Source: Parus major | Lineage: Eukaryota > Chordata > Aves > Passeriformes > Paridae | Reading direction: 5' to 3' | Assembly: GCF_001522545.3 (NCBI RefSeq) | Contig: NC_031799.1 | Location: forward strand, 35,051,228 to 35,115,227 | DNA length: 64,000 bases | Shown here: one piece after another, positions 11,966 to 24,700 of the stretch | Layout: each line of letters opens with the position of its first letter | Numbering within the stretch: position 1 is the first letter of the stretch | The notes under the pieces: generated by a model | The model's database searches: none | What the model saw: only the letters and a program-made list of their open reading frames with translations | What the model was told of the DNA's origin: nothing | Made by a program: the position numbers and the translations under genes

Positions 11966-12645
11966 ATGTCTCTGTTTTTAGCACATTTTGCTTGACAAAG
12001 CTATGTCAAGAAGCATCCATTGTGTAGAAGCCATATTCCAGTTTGTAAAACTGGGGGCCTGGTCCAGAGGACTCTGTAATCAGCACAAGGCTTCACACAG
12101 CATTCTTTCTGCTAAAATGCTCTTCCTTGCTCTACTGCTTCACTTCATGACTTACTGCCTCGTTGTTGTCTTACATTGTTGTATTTCTATGATTTCAATT
12201 ACATCCTATTGAGGAAGTGAAATGTGATAACTTATCAGTAACAAGACTGCAGCAATGTTTCCTGCAATAGTTTAAATAACTAAAGAAATAATGCTGTGTT
12301 AAATTTTTCTGAGCAGCTGGCTAGGTAAGAGACACTAAGGTGATTGACAGTAGTGCATGGAACTGACATCAACAGATGGGAAGGAGGGGTGGGGAAAGAT
12401 GCTGCCTGTGGATGACTGAGAGTTGTACATACATGCATGGAACTTCTCACAGAGTCTTGATAAAAAATACATTTTTAGAGAAGAATAAAAAGGAGTGAAT
12501 GGAGTGAAACAAACCTTTAGATAAAAGAGGTTTGTACACTCAAGTGTCACAAAAGAGTGATTAGGCTGCTCAAAGAATCGTTGTCAAAGGTATTGGCAAA
12601 AACCAGGTTTTAATACAAATTTATGAAAGTGATCCTCTCTGCTCA
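11966..12645. other. Unique DNA; nothing recognised
   Basis: Short open frames only (largest 74 codons, partly over the MIR-like relic), none with motifs. Confidence 0.55.
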
Positions 12646-12674
12646 GCACCCATCAAATATCATCTGATGGGTGC
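12646..12674. repeat. Inverted repeat, perfect 10-bp arms, 9-base loop
   Basis: Arms gcacccatca (12646-12655) and tgatgggtgc (12665-12674) are exact reverse complements. There is no T-run after it and no flanking gene, so there is no reason to call a regulatory function. Confidence 0.8.
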
Positions 12675-13308
12675 ATCCTGCTGGGATCCCAGGCAGGAAA
12701 GAGAAAAAACAAACAAGAAAGGTTCAGGAGAGTCAAGGAGAGTCTGTGGGGCTGGAGCTGGTTCATCATGGAGCAGAGGAGGTGTTAGAGCACCAGAGAG
12801 CACACCAGCGGGGAGGTCGCAGAGGGAATAGGGCCAGTCTCCTCCTAGCACTTCCTGATCAGGGAATGACAGGAACATCTTGTGAAACTAGAAAGATTCA
12901 AGTTGGAGATTGGTAAGAGAAATCAAAATCCCTGTAAGAATCATAAGCACAGTAGTGGAATGAGGTGCCTGGAGAGTCTGTGGTATCCCTGAGTCTGAAG
13001 GCTTTCAGGACCTGAGTGAGCACAACCCAGAGCACAACATTTAGAAGTCTGTAAAGGGGTGCTGACTGAAGTCCCAGAAGAGAAAGCATTGCCACTGGAA
13101 ATGTAGCAAAGATTTCTGAAGTGGGTTTAATGTCAGAAAAACACTTTTTGGTTTCATTTGTTTCAGCAGCTTATACAAACATTTACTTGGAATAAAGTAG
13201 ACCCAGTTCTAAGTGACCTACAGTGAGAATTTAGTTTCACTGCCTGAACACTTCAAGAGCTGACCAACACACAGAATATTTTGAAGGCTATTGACCAAAG
13301 GTTTCCTT
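12675..13308. other. GC-richer unique segment; nothing recognised
   Basis: The stretch 12680-12900 is more purine- and GC-rich than its surroundings and is open for 81 codons on + and 72 on -, but neither frame shows a motif. It may be an old unidentified repeat. Confidence 0.4.
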
Positions 13309-13354
13309 TGGCAGGCATGGAGCACTAACACTGGCAGGCATGGAGCACTAACAG
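13309..13354. repeat. Two-copy tandem repeat, 23-bp unit
   Basis: The unit beginning 'tggcaggcatggagcactaa' at 13309 recurs at 13332 without visible change over about 22 bases, so the duplication is recent or the tract is unstable. Confidence 0.9.
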
Positions 13355-13439
13355 CCTCTCTGATAGACTTGTTTCAGGGTTTGACTAACCTCTTGATAAT
13401 AGAAATTCTACCTAATCCCTGAATCCCAGCGAGAAAAGG

Positions 13440-13800
13440 TCAGCACCTCCCTCACCACTTCCCTTGTCAGGGAGCTGTACAGAGCATCAGTTCACTTCTC
13501 ATCCTCCTTTTCTCCAAGCCAGTAAAACTGAATTCTCAGCTGCTCCTCACAGGATGTGCCTCCAGCTCTTCCACCAGCTCTGTTCCCCTCCTCTGGATGT
13601 GTTCAGGGACCTTCACATCCTTTCTAAACTCTGGTGCCCAGCACTGCACACTGGACTTGGGGTGAGGCCTCACCATGGCTCAATCCAGAAAGATGACCCC
13701 ATCTTTTGGCTGGCTGGTGATGCTGTGTGTGGTGCATGCTGAGGTGGGGCTTGCCCTCCTGGCTACTGGGGCACACACTGAATCACACAGAGCCCACTCT
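13440..13800 (-). mobile_element. CR1 LINE fragment, antisense, divergent subfamily
   Basis: Minus-strand CR1 covering the end of the RT ORF and start of the 3' UTR. Antisense landmarks in order are the 'ctctggatgtgttcagg' block (about 13590), the 'tggtgcccagcactgcacac' block (about 13632) and the 'gtgaggcctcacca' block (about 13660). The wording fits a different and older CR1 lineage from that at 166-1065. It lies about 180 bp left of the LTR at 13983. Confidence 0.65.
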
Positions 13801-13982
13801 CCACAAGCGAGTAGGCTTTTTCACCTGTGCTTTTTTCTCAAGTCAAAACTTATTTTCTGGATTCACTGTATACATATGTGTGAAATTTTAGTTATGGAAT
13901 CTTCAACAGATTCCATGAAGAAATGGAAGTTTCCATATATTTTTAATTTAAAATCCAATTCTATAGCCTAACGAGGATAAGC

Positions 13983-14768
13983 TGTTGTGCAGAGGTGCAT
14001 ACAGTACGACCACAAAAAGCTCTGTACTCTCTGATGGCAGCAGGGCTCTTAGAGAGAGGGAGATTAAGCAAAGATATCACCACCATGTGAATGGTGGATC
14101 ACCTCCACCAGTGTCCTGCAGGTCCTTCACCCTGGTCTTCTTGGTTGTGGGGATCCCCAAAGTCATTCCTCCAGAGATACCACTTTTACACTGTCCAAAG
14201 CTCAGGTATCCATGGGGTGTAAATGCCGTGCCCACAACTTGAGATGGCATGTCCATAAGCACTTGTGTCCTTTCCCATACTTTGCCTTCCTTCATGGGAG
14301 ATTTTTTTCTGGTTGTGTTACACATACTTGCCTCGCAAGTCCTGGAAATTATCATCTTCCTATTGCTTCCATCTGCATACATCGAGTTCTGCTGTGGTGG
14401 CTTATCCCTCTCTGACAGTGTTCTGAGACATGCAGCTGCATTCTCTAAGTTGTCACAACCACTAACCCAAGAAATCCATAGACTCAAGAGAAAGACCCAG
14501 CATGCAGACTACTTAGCATAAGAGAGAAAATCATTTAACCAATAGATGGTAGAGCACTAACTAAGAGAACTAAGTAACTTGCAGCAAATAGAAGGGATTT
14601 TTTTAGTTTTCTAAAATGTATTTAAAGTTTTGAGAATGGGTTCTAGCTGTGTGGATTTGCCAGCTAGCTCCCATCTTGGTACAAATATGAAATAAACAAA
14701 TGCCTTAACTCTTTGTATGAGTTGCTTTGCTGCATGCTGGGTGCTAAATCCCACTTTCAGGGACAACA
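13983..14768 (+). mobile_element. Solo LTR of an endogenous retrovirus, plus orientation (ends approximate)
   Basis: The sequence resembles an LTR family I recall from passerine genomes. Supporting signals are inverted termini (TGTTGT at 13983, ACAACA ending 14768), an AATAAA polyadenylation signal at 14691-14696 followed by a U5-like stretch ('tgcatgctgggtgctaaatc'), and no primer-binding site or gag beyond the right end. A solo LTR arises by recombination between the two LTRs of a provirus. I could not find an exact target-site duplication at these ends, so either end may be off by some bases. Open frames inside it (136 codons on -, 90 on +) are by-products of its higher GC content. Confidence 0.6.
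14691..14696 (+). promoter_or_regulatory. Polyadenylation signal AATAAA in the LTR
   Basis: AATAAA lies 73 bases before the proposed LTR end, consistent with an R-region polyadenylation signal. It supports the plus orientation. Confidence 0.55.
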
Positions 14769-14773
14769 ACAGG

Positions 14774-14823
14774 AGCAATACCTGGGCCTCAACTCACCTG
14801 CTATAGGTGAGTTAAGTATTGCT
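14774..14823. repeat. Two-part imperfect hairpin just beyond the LTR 3' end
   Basis: Inner arms aactcacct (14791-14799) and aggtgagtt (14805-14813) pair around a 5-base loop. Outer arms agcaatac (14774-14781) and gtattgct (14816-14823) pair across an asymmetric internal loop of 9 and 2 bases. That makes 17 paired bases in 50. Confidence 0.8.
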
Positions 14824-17800
14824 TCACCCAGAAAATGCTTCCCTTACACCTTCTACAATAATCATTGATGTATTTATTGTAAGTCTCAGGATATAGCCCA
14901 AAAACCGTAGAATCAAAACTCTTGACAAATACAAGCACTATAGATATAGCTCATCAGTTTTCCCTTCAGAATTCAAAACTATCAATAAATGTGTCTATTT
15001 ACATATTTCTCTCAAAGCAAGTTCATGCAGCGTAGCACATCCAGTCCAAAATGTCTTCTAACCTAGTGAAGAGGCAGGTGGAGAAACAGCATATGTCATT
15101 ACGTTATCATAGTCTAGTGCACTGTTGTAGGTGATCATATGGTGCAGTGAGGAGTGCAGTACATGGACCCCCACCTGGAAAAATGGAAAATTCATGAATT
15201 ATCTATCACATCCAACTTAAAAACCTCCATACTTCATCCTCTTTGGTCTGTGCCAAGAAAGGGGGCATTACTACAGGAATTTAGTAGTGCCCTAGTACTA
15301 CAGTCAGCTATTTCCCAAAATGCATGGCAAGCTGTGTTTCACCCTATTTTTATCTGATTTGCTACCATTACTGCTTCCTGAATTCAACATAAGATTGCAT
15401 TACTCATTTTAGAACTCTAGTCTCTTCTACTCTCTTCTTGTCTGAGTTACCAGCTGTAATAAGCTAGGTCAAAGTCTTGATAACAACTGACCAGCATTGT
15501 TCTCTGGAAATGATGGGGCACTGCAAGGACAGGGTCTCCCTGGGGCTGGGAGTATAACCTGGTGCCCCTGGCGTGCCTTGCAGCATATTCCTGAGAATCC
15601 ATCCTCTTCCCATGCTGCAGTTGCATGGCATCAGGAACAGTGCTAAGCATTTGCCCAATGGCACCACACCGTGCTATTTTCCCATTTCCTACTAATACAT
15701 ACTGCAGTTTAATTCTTTGTAGACGACAGTATATTATCAACTGGATAATAACAAGCATACACACTCACACACACTTGTACAAGGTTCTCATTCTCCACCT
15801 TTATAAGAAAACACTTTGAATGAAATGCTCTGGAGGAGGACAGGAGTAGCCAGGCCAAACTTCAAACTTCCTATAGAGGTGCAATGTGAAAGCATCAGAG
15901 TTGTAAAAGACAAAGCAGAGGTCCAGAGAGGTCGGGAGCCAAAAATTTGAAAATTTCTTATTTTGGAAAGGTAAAATAAGCTTTGAAAATTAAATAATAT
16001 TTTTCCTACTTGTTTCGTTGCTGACCAAAAAAAAAAGTCACACTGAAATTTTTTTGTAATGCAGTTATAGATATCTCCCTAGTTTTGACAGAATCACCCT
16101 CCTCTTTACTCCAGGCAAAACAATTGGTAAATGTATATATAGATATATTTATAAATATATATAAAAGAGCCTGTGCTGTCATTCTAAACTGATTCCTCAA
16201 GGTTCACTATCAAAATTCTCCACACCTGGTCTCCATTACATAAGGAGCTTCCTTGACCAAGCTCATGGGATATGGTGGTATTAATAAATTATTTTTTTTC
16301 TATTTCAAAACACAAGATCTGCAAGATTGTTGTGCCTGCTTTCAAAAAGTGTTGCTTAAATTAAAAAAAAAATAAAAAAGAAAAGGAAAAAGTAAGGGTT
16401 CAATTTTTTTATAGTTACTTACATATTTTCATATTTGTCATTAACTAATGTCATTTGGGACTTGCAAAAGTTGAACATATTGGTTGAAATATTTTTAAAA
16501 TACAATACACCATGTTACAGATGGGTTGCTACTTGGGGAATTCTTCAGGAATCTTAGGACAAATTTTATCTTAGGATTTTCAGTAATGAGCTCACAAAAA
16601 AAAAAGCAGTTGTTGGAGAAATTCATTAATGACATTCAGCTGGAGGGAAATGCCAAGGATAGAGGTTGATCAGATCATTGTAAGGGAAGAACTGAATGGT
16701 AGTAGGAACTGGAGCAGTAAATTGGCAGCGTCAGAGGTGTGGAAAAAGCATTTGTATATTAATTGTTCATATGTATGCTGTCAGCTATGCAGTAACAGTT
16801 TGATCTCACTATGTGTAATCTTCATGAGGACAAAGAAATACTAATGGCATTGCACCATGTGTGATACTTCCCTATCCACAGGGCCATTCACAGTAGCAGA
16901 ATGATCAGAGAAATGGTGCAGATATAGAACGGAAAAAATAGATGAGTCGAAGTATATGCATTACTACTGATATATATGGTAAAAAGAAGGTATTTTCTGT
17001 CTATAAGAGGAATATTTCAGCCTTTCTGTAGAAAATCTTATTAATTCCAAGGTGTTTTTGAGAGCTCCTAAAAAACTCACTGTATGTCAAGTGAGATGAC
17101 TGTATCAGTGATGCAGGAGTCTCCTTTCAAAGGCTGTCTGGGTAACTGGATATCCTCCTGGGCTCAGAGGTTTATCACTGTAGGGATGAATGTACATAGA
17201 TAATGGAAAGCAAACATCAATGAAATGTAAAGTTTTTTTCCCTTTTGTTTTTGTTTTTTCCCTTTGTTCCCTCAAAGCCTGTAAAATATTTTGAGGGACA
17301 AGTTGTGTGTTCACAGGAAACTACTGCTAAGCATGTATGCCATCTCTGAACTGGTAGACAGACTGGTAGACAAAATTATCTAGCCTACTTATTTTCCTCT
17401 TTTATTCCCTTTTGTTATTCTCTTCTTGGCATTGCATGAACTGAGATTGTAAGCACTTTGGGACAGAAGCCATTCTGATGGGATTTATGCACTATTTATC
17501 TCACCTGTACCTGAAGCACTCAGGACATTATTGAACTGCATAAAATATAATATAGTAAAATAAAATTTAAAAATTGAAAAGGAAATATCATAAAAGCAGT
17601 CTTACTTGTGAAATCTCTGGCACGTCTATTACTCTTTATGTCCAGAAATACTACAAGAAAAGCCTCTTTCATTTTATCAGGATCTCCTGTTTTATTCACA
17701 GAAAAAGCGAGTACCTAATAATATATTAATATATTTTTAAAAACTTGACAAAACCCCAGCCTAAGCACATTCCTATATTTGGGTAAATGTTCAGAGACTT

Positions 17801-18462
17801 CTTATCCTTTCATAGAAAACACATTTCAAAAGCAGAGATTCTTTACAATAATCTGAATTTCTAAGAATACAGGGTCTTCATAGTCAGAAAAAACTTTAAA
17901 ATATAAAACCAGCTCACAGTAGTTTCTTGCAATTTCTGTGCTGTATGTTAAAGCCCCCCATAACCTGGGGGTTATGCTGTGAGTTTTAAGTAAGATATTC
18001 TGCTTACTATGGCCATTAAAACCGTGAGTTTTGTTTGGGGGTTTTTTTAATAGCAGGATTACTACATAAAGCTCAACAGGTCATATGGCATCTTTTATGC
18101 AAACACTACATCTTGGACTGTTAAAGGGAGCAAATCCATGCCTCCATACCAGAGAAATGAGAACATCCTGAGTAGCAGAAGGAAGTTTTTCTTCCAGAGC
18201 TTTTAAACTGCCTGGTAGAAAGATACCACACTCCTCCCTTCCTTTTGATGTCTTAAGACCTGTAGGGAATGAAAATCATTTTAATTTCATAAGTAATATG
18301 TACCTGAACTCTGCTATCAGTGGATGGAGCTCCAAAGTGAAGAATTTATTTCTGTATTTGGAATCCTATGCTTATATCGCATGCAATAGCTCCATCTTTA
18401 ATGTGGGTTTTTTAGTTTTAATATGTCCCCTTGCCTTGTACACAGGCTATGTCATGGAGCAT
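14824..18462. other. Unique AT-rich DNA; no gene seen
   Basis: Largest open frame is 105 codons on - (15447-15764), without motifs. The piece around 17448-17545, with a 'gattgtaagcactttgggac' phrase, resembles the tail of ancient amniote SINEs. A short 7-bp inverted repeat (cataacc/ggttatg) lies at 17959-17976. Confidence 0.55.
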
Positions 18463-18463
18463 T

Positions 18464-18512
<49 letters not shown>
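18464..18512. repeat. (CT)n microsatellite
   Basis: About 49 bp of CT dinucleotides with one CCC interruption near the left end. Confidence 0.95.
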
Positions 18513-18516
<4 letters not shown>

Positions 18517-20094
18517 CTCACTCTTATTATTTAATCACCAACTGGAGGGCTGGTTTTGATTCCAAAACCTAAGTGTCTTCCAGATTCCCCTATCCAGGTC
18601 ATGGGTTGTGGAGCCAGAATGTTCTAGCACTGTGGTGGAACTTCAGGAGCCCTTACTATTTTTCTGGGTAATTAAAAGATAGCAAATAAAGGAGAAAAAG
18701 AAACTAACCACAACATCAAAAGCCACATAAGAGAAAAAACATTGAATGTTACCCTGACTTTAATAATTTCCTGTATGTTGCATAATTAGAAACACCAGCT
18801 AAAGTTTTACCTGTAGCTTTTCATAGTGTTGGGTCATGCAGTGATTCCTGCTAAAAGTACCTTAAAGAATCAGCTCCACCACTGCACATCTTAGACAAGC
18901 AAATTTTAGATAGATACTTCTTTGAGTAGGACAGCATTTCTGTGCTTCGACACCCTCAGCAGAGAAAAGTGATGATGTTTATGTTTAAAATTTTGTCTAC
19001 CAAGTCCTATAATCTGCCTTCTGTAAATTGCACAAAGAATAAACATTAGATGGCTAGCATCCCCTTCTTTTCTTCATATAACCAGAGATGGGAGACAGAA
19101 CTGGTGTTGCGCAATAGGAGTCACCTGTTGTTTGTAACTGATAACACAGATCAACCTGTTTCTAAAAAGATAAAAATTGGAGATGATACAGCAGGATCTC
19201 TCAAACCCTGTTGTTCAACTGCAAACAATGTGTAATGATAAGACCATAATTTCTTTCTCTGATCCCTCAGAGGTCTGTCCCTATCAGGCTATATGCATGA
19301 AATACAAGTCACAATTTTACGTGAAGCCCTGTGAATCATATTGCAAGGTGAGAGAAAAAACACATAAGCATGTTGTGCATGTGAAAATGTGCATTCTTAC
19401 CTAGCTGTTGCAAATGCCCAGGATCTCACAAACCTGTACAGAGAAACTCTTACATGCCTGATTTTTCATTATGGAATACCCAGTATTCCATTAAATTATT
19501 GAAGACCATCCTGTTGTTTTTATTACAGAGGTTTCCGATATTACTGTCAATTGTCACATTTTGGTTTCCTGTTGTTGATTTTCATGCATGAGAAACACAC
19601 ACCCGCTGCAGTGATGCCAGAGCCCATCAATCTCCCTGGACTGCATCGACCTCAGGATATGTAAGAGTAGTGGATAAATTGGAAGATCAATGCCTTGTCC
19701 CTCCTGCTGTGCCAGCTGCTATTGAGAAATTAATATGAGGTTCACTATAAATAAAAGATAAAAGATGATATGGCTTACAGTGTAAAATATTAAGGCTGGA
19801 CACAATGTGTTCCATGAATTTAAAGCCAAAAGCTAAGAATATTAACCCTGTAAGAGCATCCACTGCATTTGAGGCTATATGGAAAAGAGAAGACTAGAAA
19901 GAGGAAAACTAATCTTTAAAATTCCTTTGAAAAAGCACAAACATTTTCTGAACTGGCCAAAACATTAGATATTGTGGGCAACTATAGCCCTGGTTTAAGC
20001 CATGGTTTAATTTATCAGAAAGAGATAGTGACATTTACGTTATTATGTGTTCAGTTGCATAACTTTGGGAGAGCAGGCTGATTAATTAAATAGT
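18513..20094. other. Unique DNA; nothing recognised
   Basis: Open frames up to 75 codons without motifs; no repeat family recognised. Confidence 0.55.
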
Positions 20095-20212
20095 CACAGA
20101 ATTGTCCAGAATCAAAGAATGGCCTGGATTGTAAGGGACCTTAAATATCATCTAGTTTCAACTCTCCTGCCATGACACTCAGCAGACCAGGGTACTCAGA
20201 GCTCCATACAAC
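20095..20212 (-). mobile_element. CR1 LINE 3' tail, antisense
   Basis: Carries the antisense CR1 3'-end phrase: 'agaatcaaagaatgg', then 'taagggaccttaaatatcat', then a 'caactctcctgccatg' block. Only the 3' terminus is present, the usual outcome of 5' truncation during CR1 insertion. Confidence 0.75.
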
Positions 20213-21705
20213 ATGGCTCTGATGTTACAGTTGGGATGTTAGGATAGGGAGACTCAAATTTTAAGTGGTTTTAATCTCCCTTTGGAGCCATCAGCACAGT
20301 AATTAAAATGCATGGGGAAATTCTACTCATTACACACATGCAGAGTCAGATGGAAAGATGTGTGTCCCATCAGAGGCTTGCCTTATAAGAAACACCTTCA
20401 AAACCAGGTGATGTTCTAGTTTTCTTGTTTTTTAAGTTTCCCCGACAGAGATATTTGATTTTCCAGGAACAATTACGTCTGTCAATTCCTTGAGTAATAA
20501 AAAATATGAATTTATTTCATTAAACTAAATGGTGAGTGAAACTTTGCAAAAATTGCCTGAAGACGTTCAGGGACTTATACTTCACTTTACCCAGAGTTTC
20601 AGCTCTGTGTTGTCCACAATGCTGTTCACATAAGGAAATTAGTAGATTGGAATAATGATTTTGAATGGTATTTTGACCTTATTTATATTCCATTTAAACT
20701 GCTTAGGTATTACAGCACTTTGCTTTGTAGTAAAATTCATTTCACAAAATCAAGCATAAGCCATGTGGGATCTGGTCTGACTTCAAAAGAGCATTTCTTA
20801 ATTTTTCTGCTTCTAAAGCAAAAATGAACTTTTGTGATCTGTGCTATCATACTTTGATTCCTTGGATAACATGCAATAACCAGAAGAGAATTCATATTTT
20901 TCTGGAATGACTGGTTCCCTCCAAGTCTGCATTTCCCACCTTCACATGGATACAGCTGCTCATCACCTAAGACACACCTGCATGCATCAAGACAAAAAAG
21001 AGCAGCTGAATATGTTTTTTATTGAGCAGGTAAATTATTTCCTTAAAGGCACTTGTACAGTAGAATGGATAGATAATTCATTGGAACCAGATTACCCCTG
21101 GTGAATATGGAATTAATAGAAAGTAATAGGGATTGTCTAGGCCTCGGCCCTTCACATCACTTGAATGTGGAAGCAACTGACTATATTGTATCCATTGTGG
21201 AGTAGTGAAAGTCTTCTTTATTATCATATGCATTCAGAAAACCACCCTAAAGCAGGGATGAAGTCCAATGTGGTGTGCCACTACACCTACCCTACCCCAC
21301 ACCAGTGGTTCTATGATGCATTCTGAATTATGCATAAAAATTGTCACGCCAATTAAGCACAGAGAAGCCTGTCAGCATGAATTCATATGAAGGCAAACTC
21401 CTTGTCATGACTTGTCCCATCCTTAATTCTTTCAAGCTACTCTTGGAATTGTTGTTTGTGTTGATATCCAAATTAGAATTCCACAGGTCATGCAGACAGA
21501 CTGATCATTGCTTTCCAGAATTTCAGAGTAATGACATTGTAGCCATTTGGTGGTGACTAGGCTATTTCCCGTAGAGCATATGATTTCAATGGATGATTTT
21601 TCTAAACTATAAAGTCGGAAATCTGAGGATTTGCCAAGACAGCAAAGCAGGATTGGGTGAGGAAGTTGTGTTCATGTGGAAGAACATAATGCTGTTAAAA
21701 GCTTA
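20213..21705. other. Unique DNA; nothing recognised
   Basis: Open frames up to 71 codons without motifs. Confidence 0.55.
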
Positions 21706-21760
21706 TGCACATGCACATGCACACACACTAGTGCACACACACAAACACACACACACACAA
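21706..21760. repeat. Imperfect (CA)n microsatellite
   Basis: GCACAT repeats grade into CA dinucleotides, interrupted by 'ctagtg' and 'aaa'. Confidence 0.9.
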
Positions 21761-24700
21761 TTGAAACAGAAGTAAGGTTGGGAAGAAAAGAGCAGTTTGC
21801 ATTGAAGATTGAAAGAAAAGGGCACTTTGAGTCTTAATAATATTTTCTAGGAATTCACGCTTTCCAGAATGTATGTAATCAGTATCACAGCCTGGAAAAA
21901 GGGAAAAGGAAAATATCCTTGAGTCCTTTGTTTAGGCAGCATTTCTTGTTCATATGTATTGGCAGAAGGCAAATTGATTATTCACTGGCAGTATCATTAG
22001 ATGGAACATAGGTCTCTCCAACTGGTTACTGTTAAGGGGGAAAAGGAAAAAGCAAGAATTCTAACTCTTTAAAAAAGAGCAATCATTTATCTAATAGGTT
22101 GATGTTTTAGGGCTGCAGGTGAATTTATTGGAAGTTTTTGTAAAGCAGTTTGCTGTTCATTCTTCTGAACTCACATCTTCCTTTTTCAAGTATTTCTCCA
22201 TCTGCCTTCTCATATTCAGAGCTCAATTCAAAAGTAGTATACAAGTTATGTCCCACCCAAAAAGAGATCAGTAAACTTGCCTTATATTTAAAGTCACATC
22301 TCCTAGTAGATGAAAAGGGTTCTTCTTGTACAACTTCCTGGAAAGAATTCAAAAACGATGGAAGTGTTTTTCTTTTTCCTTTCCGTCATTTCATTTTGCT
22401 TTTGCAGTCTGTACTTTTTCTTAAGGTCCAAAAGTATGCATTATATAGGGAAAAGAAAAAAAAGAAAGATCAATGCCTTCCTTCGCCGTGACTACCTTGC
22501 TTTATCTATAAATGATGGGTATATGAAGATCACCATAAATAATAGATAGAAGTTATGGCATTTGAAGAAAAATATTAAATCACCAGGCACAAAGTCATAT
22601 AACAAACAAAATCTGACCAAATTATGCCTTGGGATAAACAGAGACATTTTTTATGATTTCTAGGGAGACAGGTCTGTGTGCTTTGTGGGTGTACTCACAT
22701 GCATGTATGCATGGAAAACACAAGGAATTCAAACCCATTTCCCTATCTGCACATCTATCTCATTGTCTCCCCACTTTCCTACACAGATCTAATGTATATG
22801 TGTTTGTGACTACACACACTTTTGTGAATGCTTTCATTATATATATTTTCAATACAGAATGGTCATGGAATGTGTAGGAAAGCAAAAACTGGGAAAGGCA
22901 CAGCTACTTATGTATCTGCATACCTGAATATAACATATATAAAAAAGGTATGGCATGCAAGTGTATATATATAGACATGTAAAAATGAAATGTTTTTATA
23001 CATCAGCAAGCTACACATTAGCGTAGATACAATTCTTCTGTGCATATACTTGTTTTTTTATCTACATCTTCTAAGTTTACATGTGTATGTGTCTAGGTAT
23101 GTTTAAACTTACAAAGAAACGCAGGTGGGACACTAACCCTTAAGAATTTTTGAGAGAACTGTTGTGTGTTTCCTGCTTTGTTGGTCTTTAGGTCACACCT
23201 GCAGGAGATTATATTTGTCTTTCCCACTCAGCTGCACAGGAGAATAGTCATTGCTTAGTCTATCAAGAGATGACAACTACTATCTTGTGACAGGTGAAGC
23301 ACCCAGGAGCTACTTTTTTCACACTTTCCATTACAAAAAAAAACAACTAACCAGAAAACCCCCAACCAAAAAAAAAAAAAAATAAAATCACCTTTTTTTT
23401 TTTCTTTAAGATTTACATCCATCTTTTTTTTTTTTTTTTTCCCTAGTTTATCCCTCATTAAATTAATGCTGGTGTAAAGCCCTGCTGGAAATGGCATGTG
23501 TCTTAGGCATTCATTATGCCTAAAGCGCTGCTAACTGAATGTACTTAAAATTGTTAAAAGCAAAGACTTTAAAAACTGTCATTTCTACAAAACAAACAGG
23601 TATTGAGCCTAATAATGCAACTAAACCTTTTGACTATTTAGATTTCAACCTTTTTTTAAGACAAGATTAACATAAAAGAAGCAAATAATTCAGGCTGTGA
23701 CTATAGCAGACTCTTAATCTGAGTCATAGGTGGAGTTGATTGACTCAAAAAAGCATTCAGAGACAAACAGGGAGTCTTATTGCAGGAAATACCAGCAGTT
23801 GAGCACTCTCTTATGAACTAATACAGAATCAGGTGGCTATTTCCTGGAATGAAGCTAAATTTGAAATTTGTATCAAATATGATTTATTTGTAGCAGCAGT
23901 CGACAGACTACAAACTATATTTTAGCAATGTTAGGAAGTAAAAGCAATGCCTGTTGCCTATGTCTGTGCATCAGGCTCACATTAAGACATTTGACTGTCT
24001 CTGCTCTGCACATGCATCATATCATTTGCACTGTTGTGGCATACTGTCCTTTAATGTTACGACAATGGCAATCACTGTCTTTATTGTGGTGAATTTTTTT
24101 CTCATGTTATTTTAACAGCCCAAATGCTGAATACAACATGAGAGGGAACTCTTCACTAACCTGCAGTCTGGCTAATTTACTGGTTTGTGAATTCAAAACA
24201 CTCACTGTCATTCTATAACCCTTAGAAAATATATAAGGGATATCGGTAAGGACATGACAATGGAGGACAGAGATGAACAATAATCCAGGAAATTAATATA
24301 TTTTATGAACTGTCACTAATTCTAAGGCTAATTATCTTGTATTATTAATAAAATGCAAATAAATAGGTGTTTGAAAAATTTTCAGGGTATAACTTTGATT
24401 TTCTTATGCCAATCAAACATATTTTTAAAAAAGACAGTTGAAAATATTTACAATGCAAGTCAGAATTACAATTACTGATTTCCTGTTATATGTGAAAAAG
24501 TATTTCTGTAAACAGCATTGTGTGCTGTATACATACAACAGTGTATGTGCCTTAGAGTCATTAGCCAAATTTTCATTTTGCCAATGTCTTCACAGAGTCA
24601 TTAGCACACAGCACTTTCTAACAGTAGTGGGGAGCAGGGGAAATAACGAGAAAACAGTGCCATGCATGCCCATCATAATCACAAATTACCTACAGTCCTG

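Noticed and set aside
13309..13354. CRISPR-like or regulatory iterons
   Set aside because: Only two tandem 23-bp units without spacers, in vertebrate DNA.
14077..14487. 136-codon minus-strand frame
   Set aside because: Lies inside the plus-strand solo LTR, antisense to it; no protein similarity recognised.
17959..17976. Short inverted repeat cataacc/ggttatg as a terminator
   Set aside because: 7-bp arms, no gene upstream, eukaryotic context; expected by chance in 64 kb.
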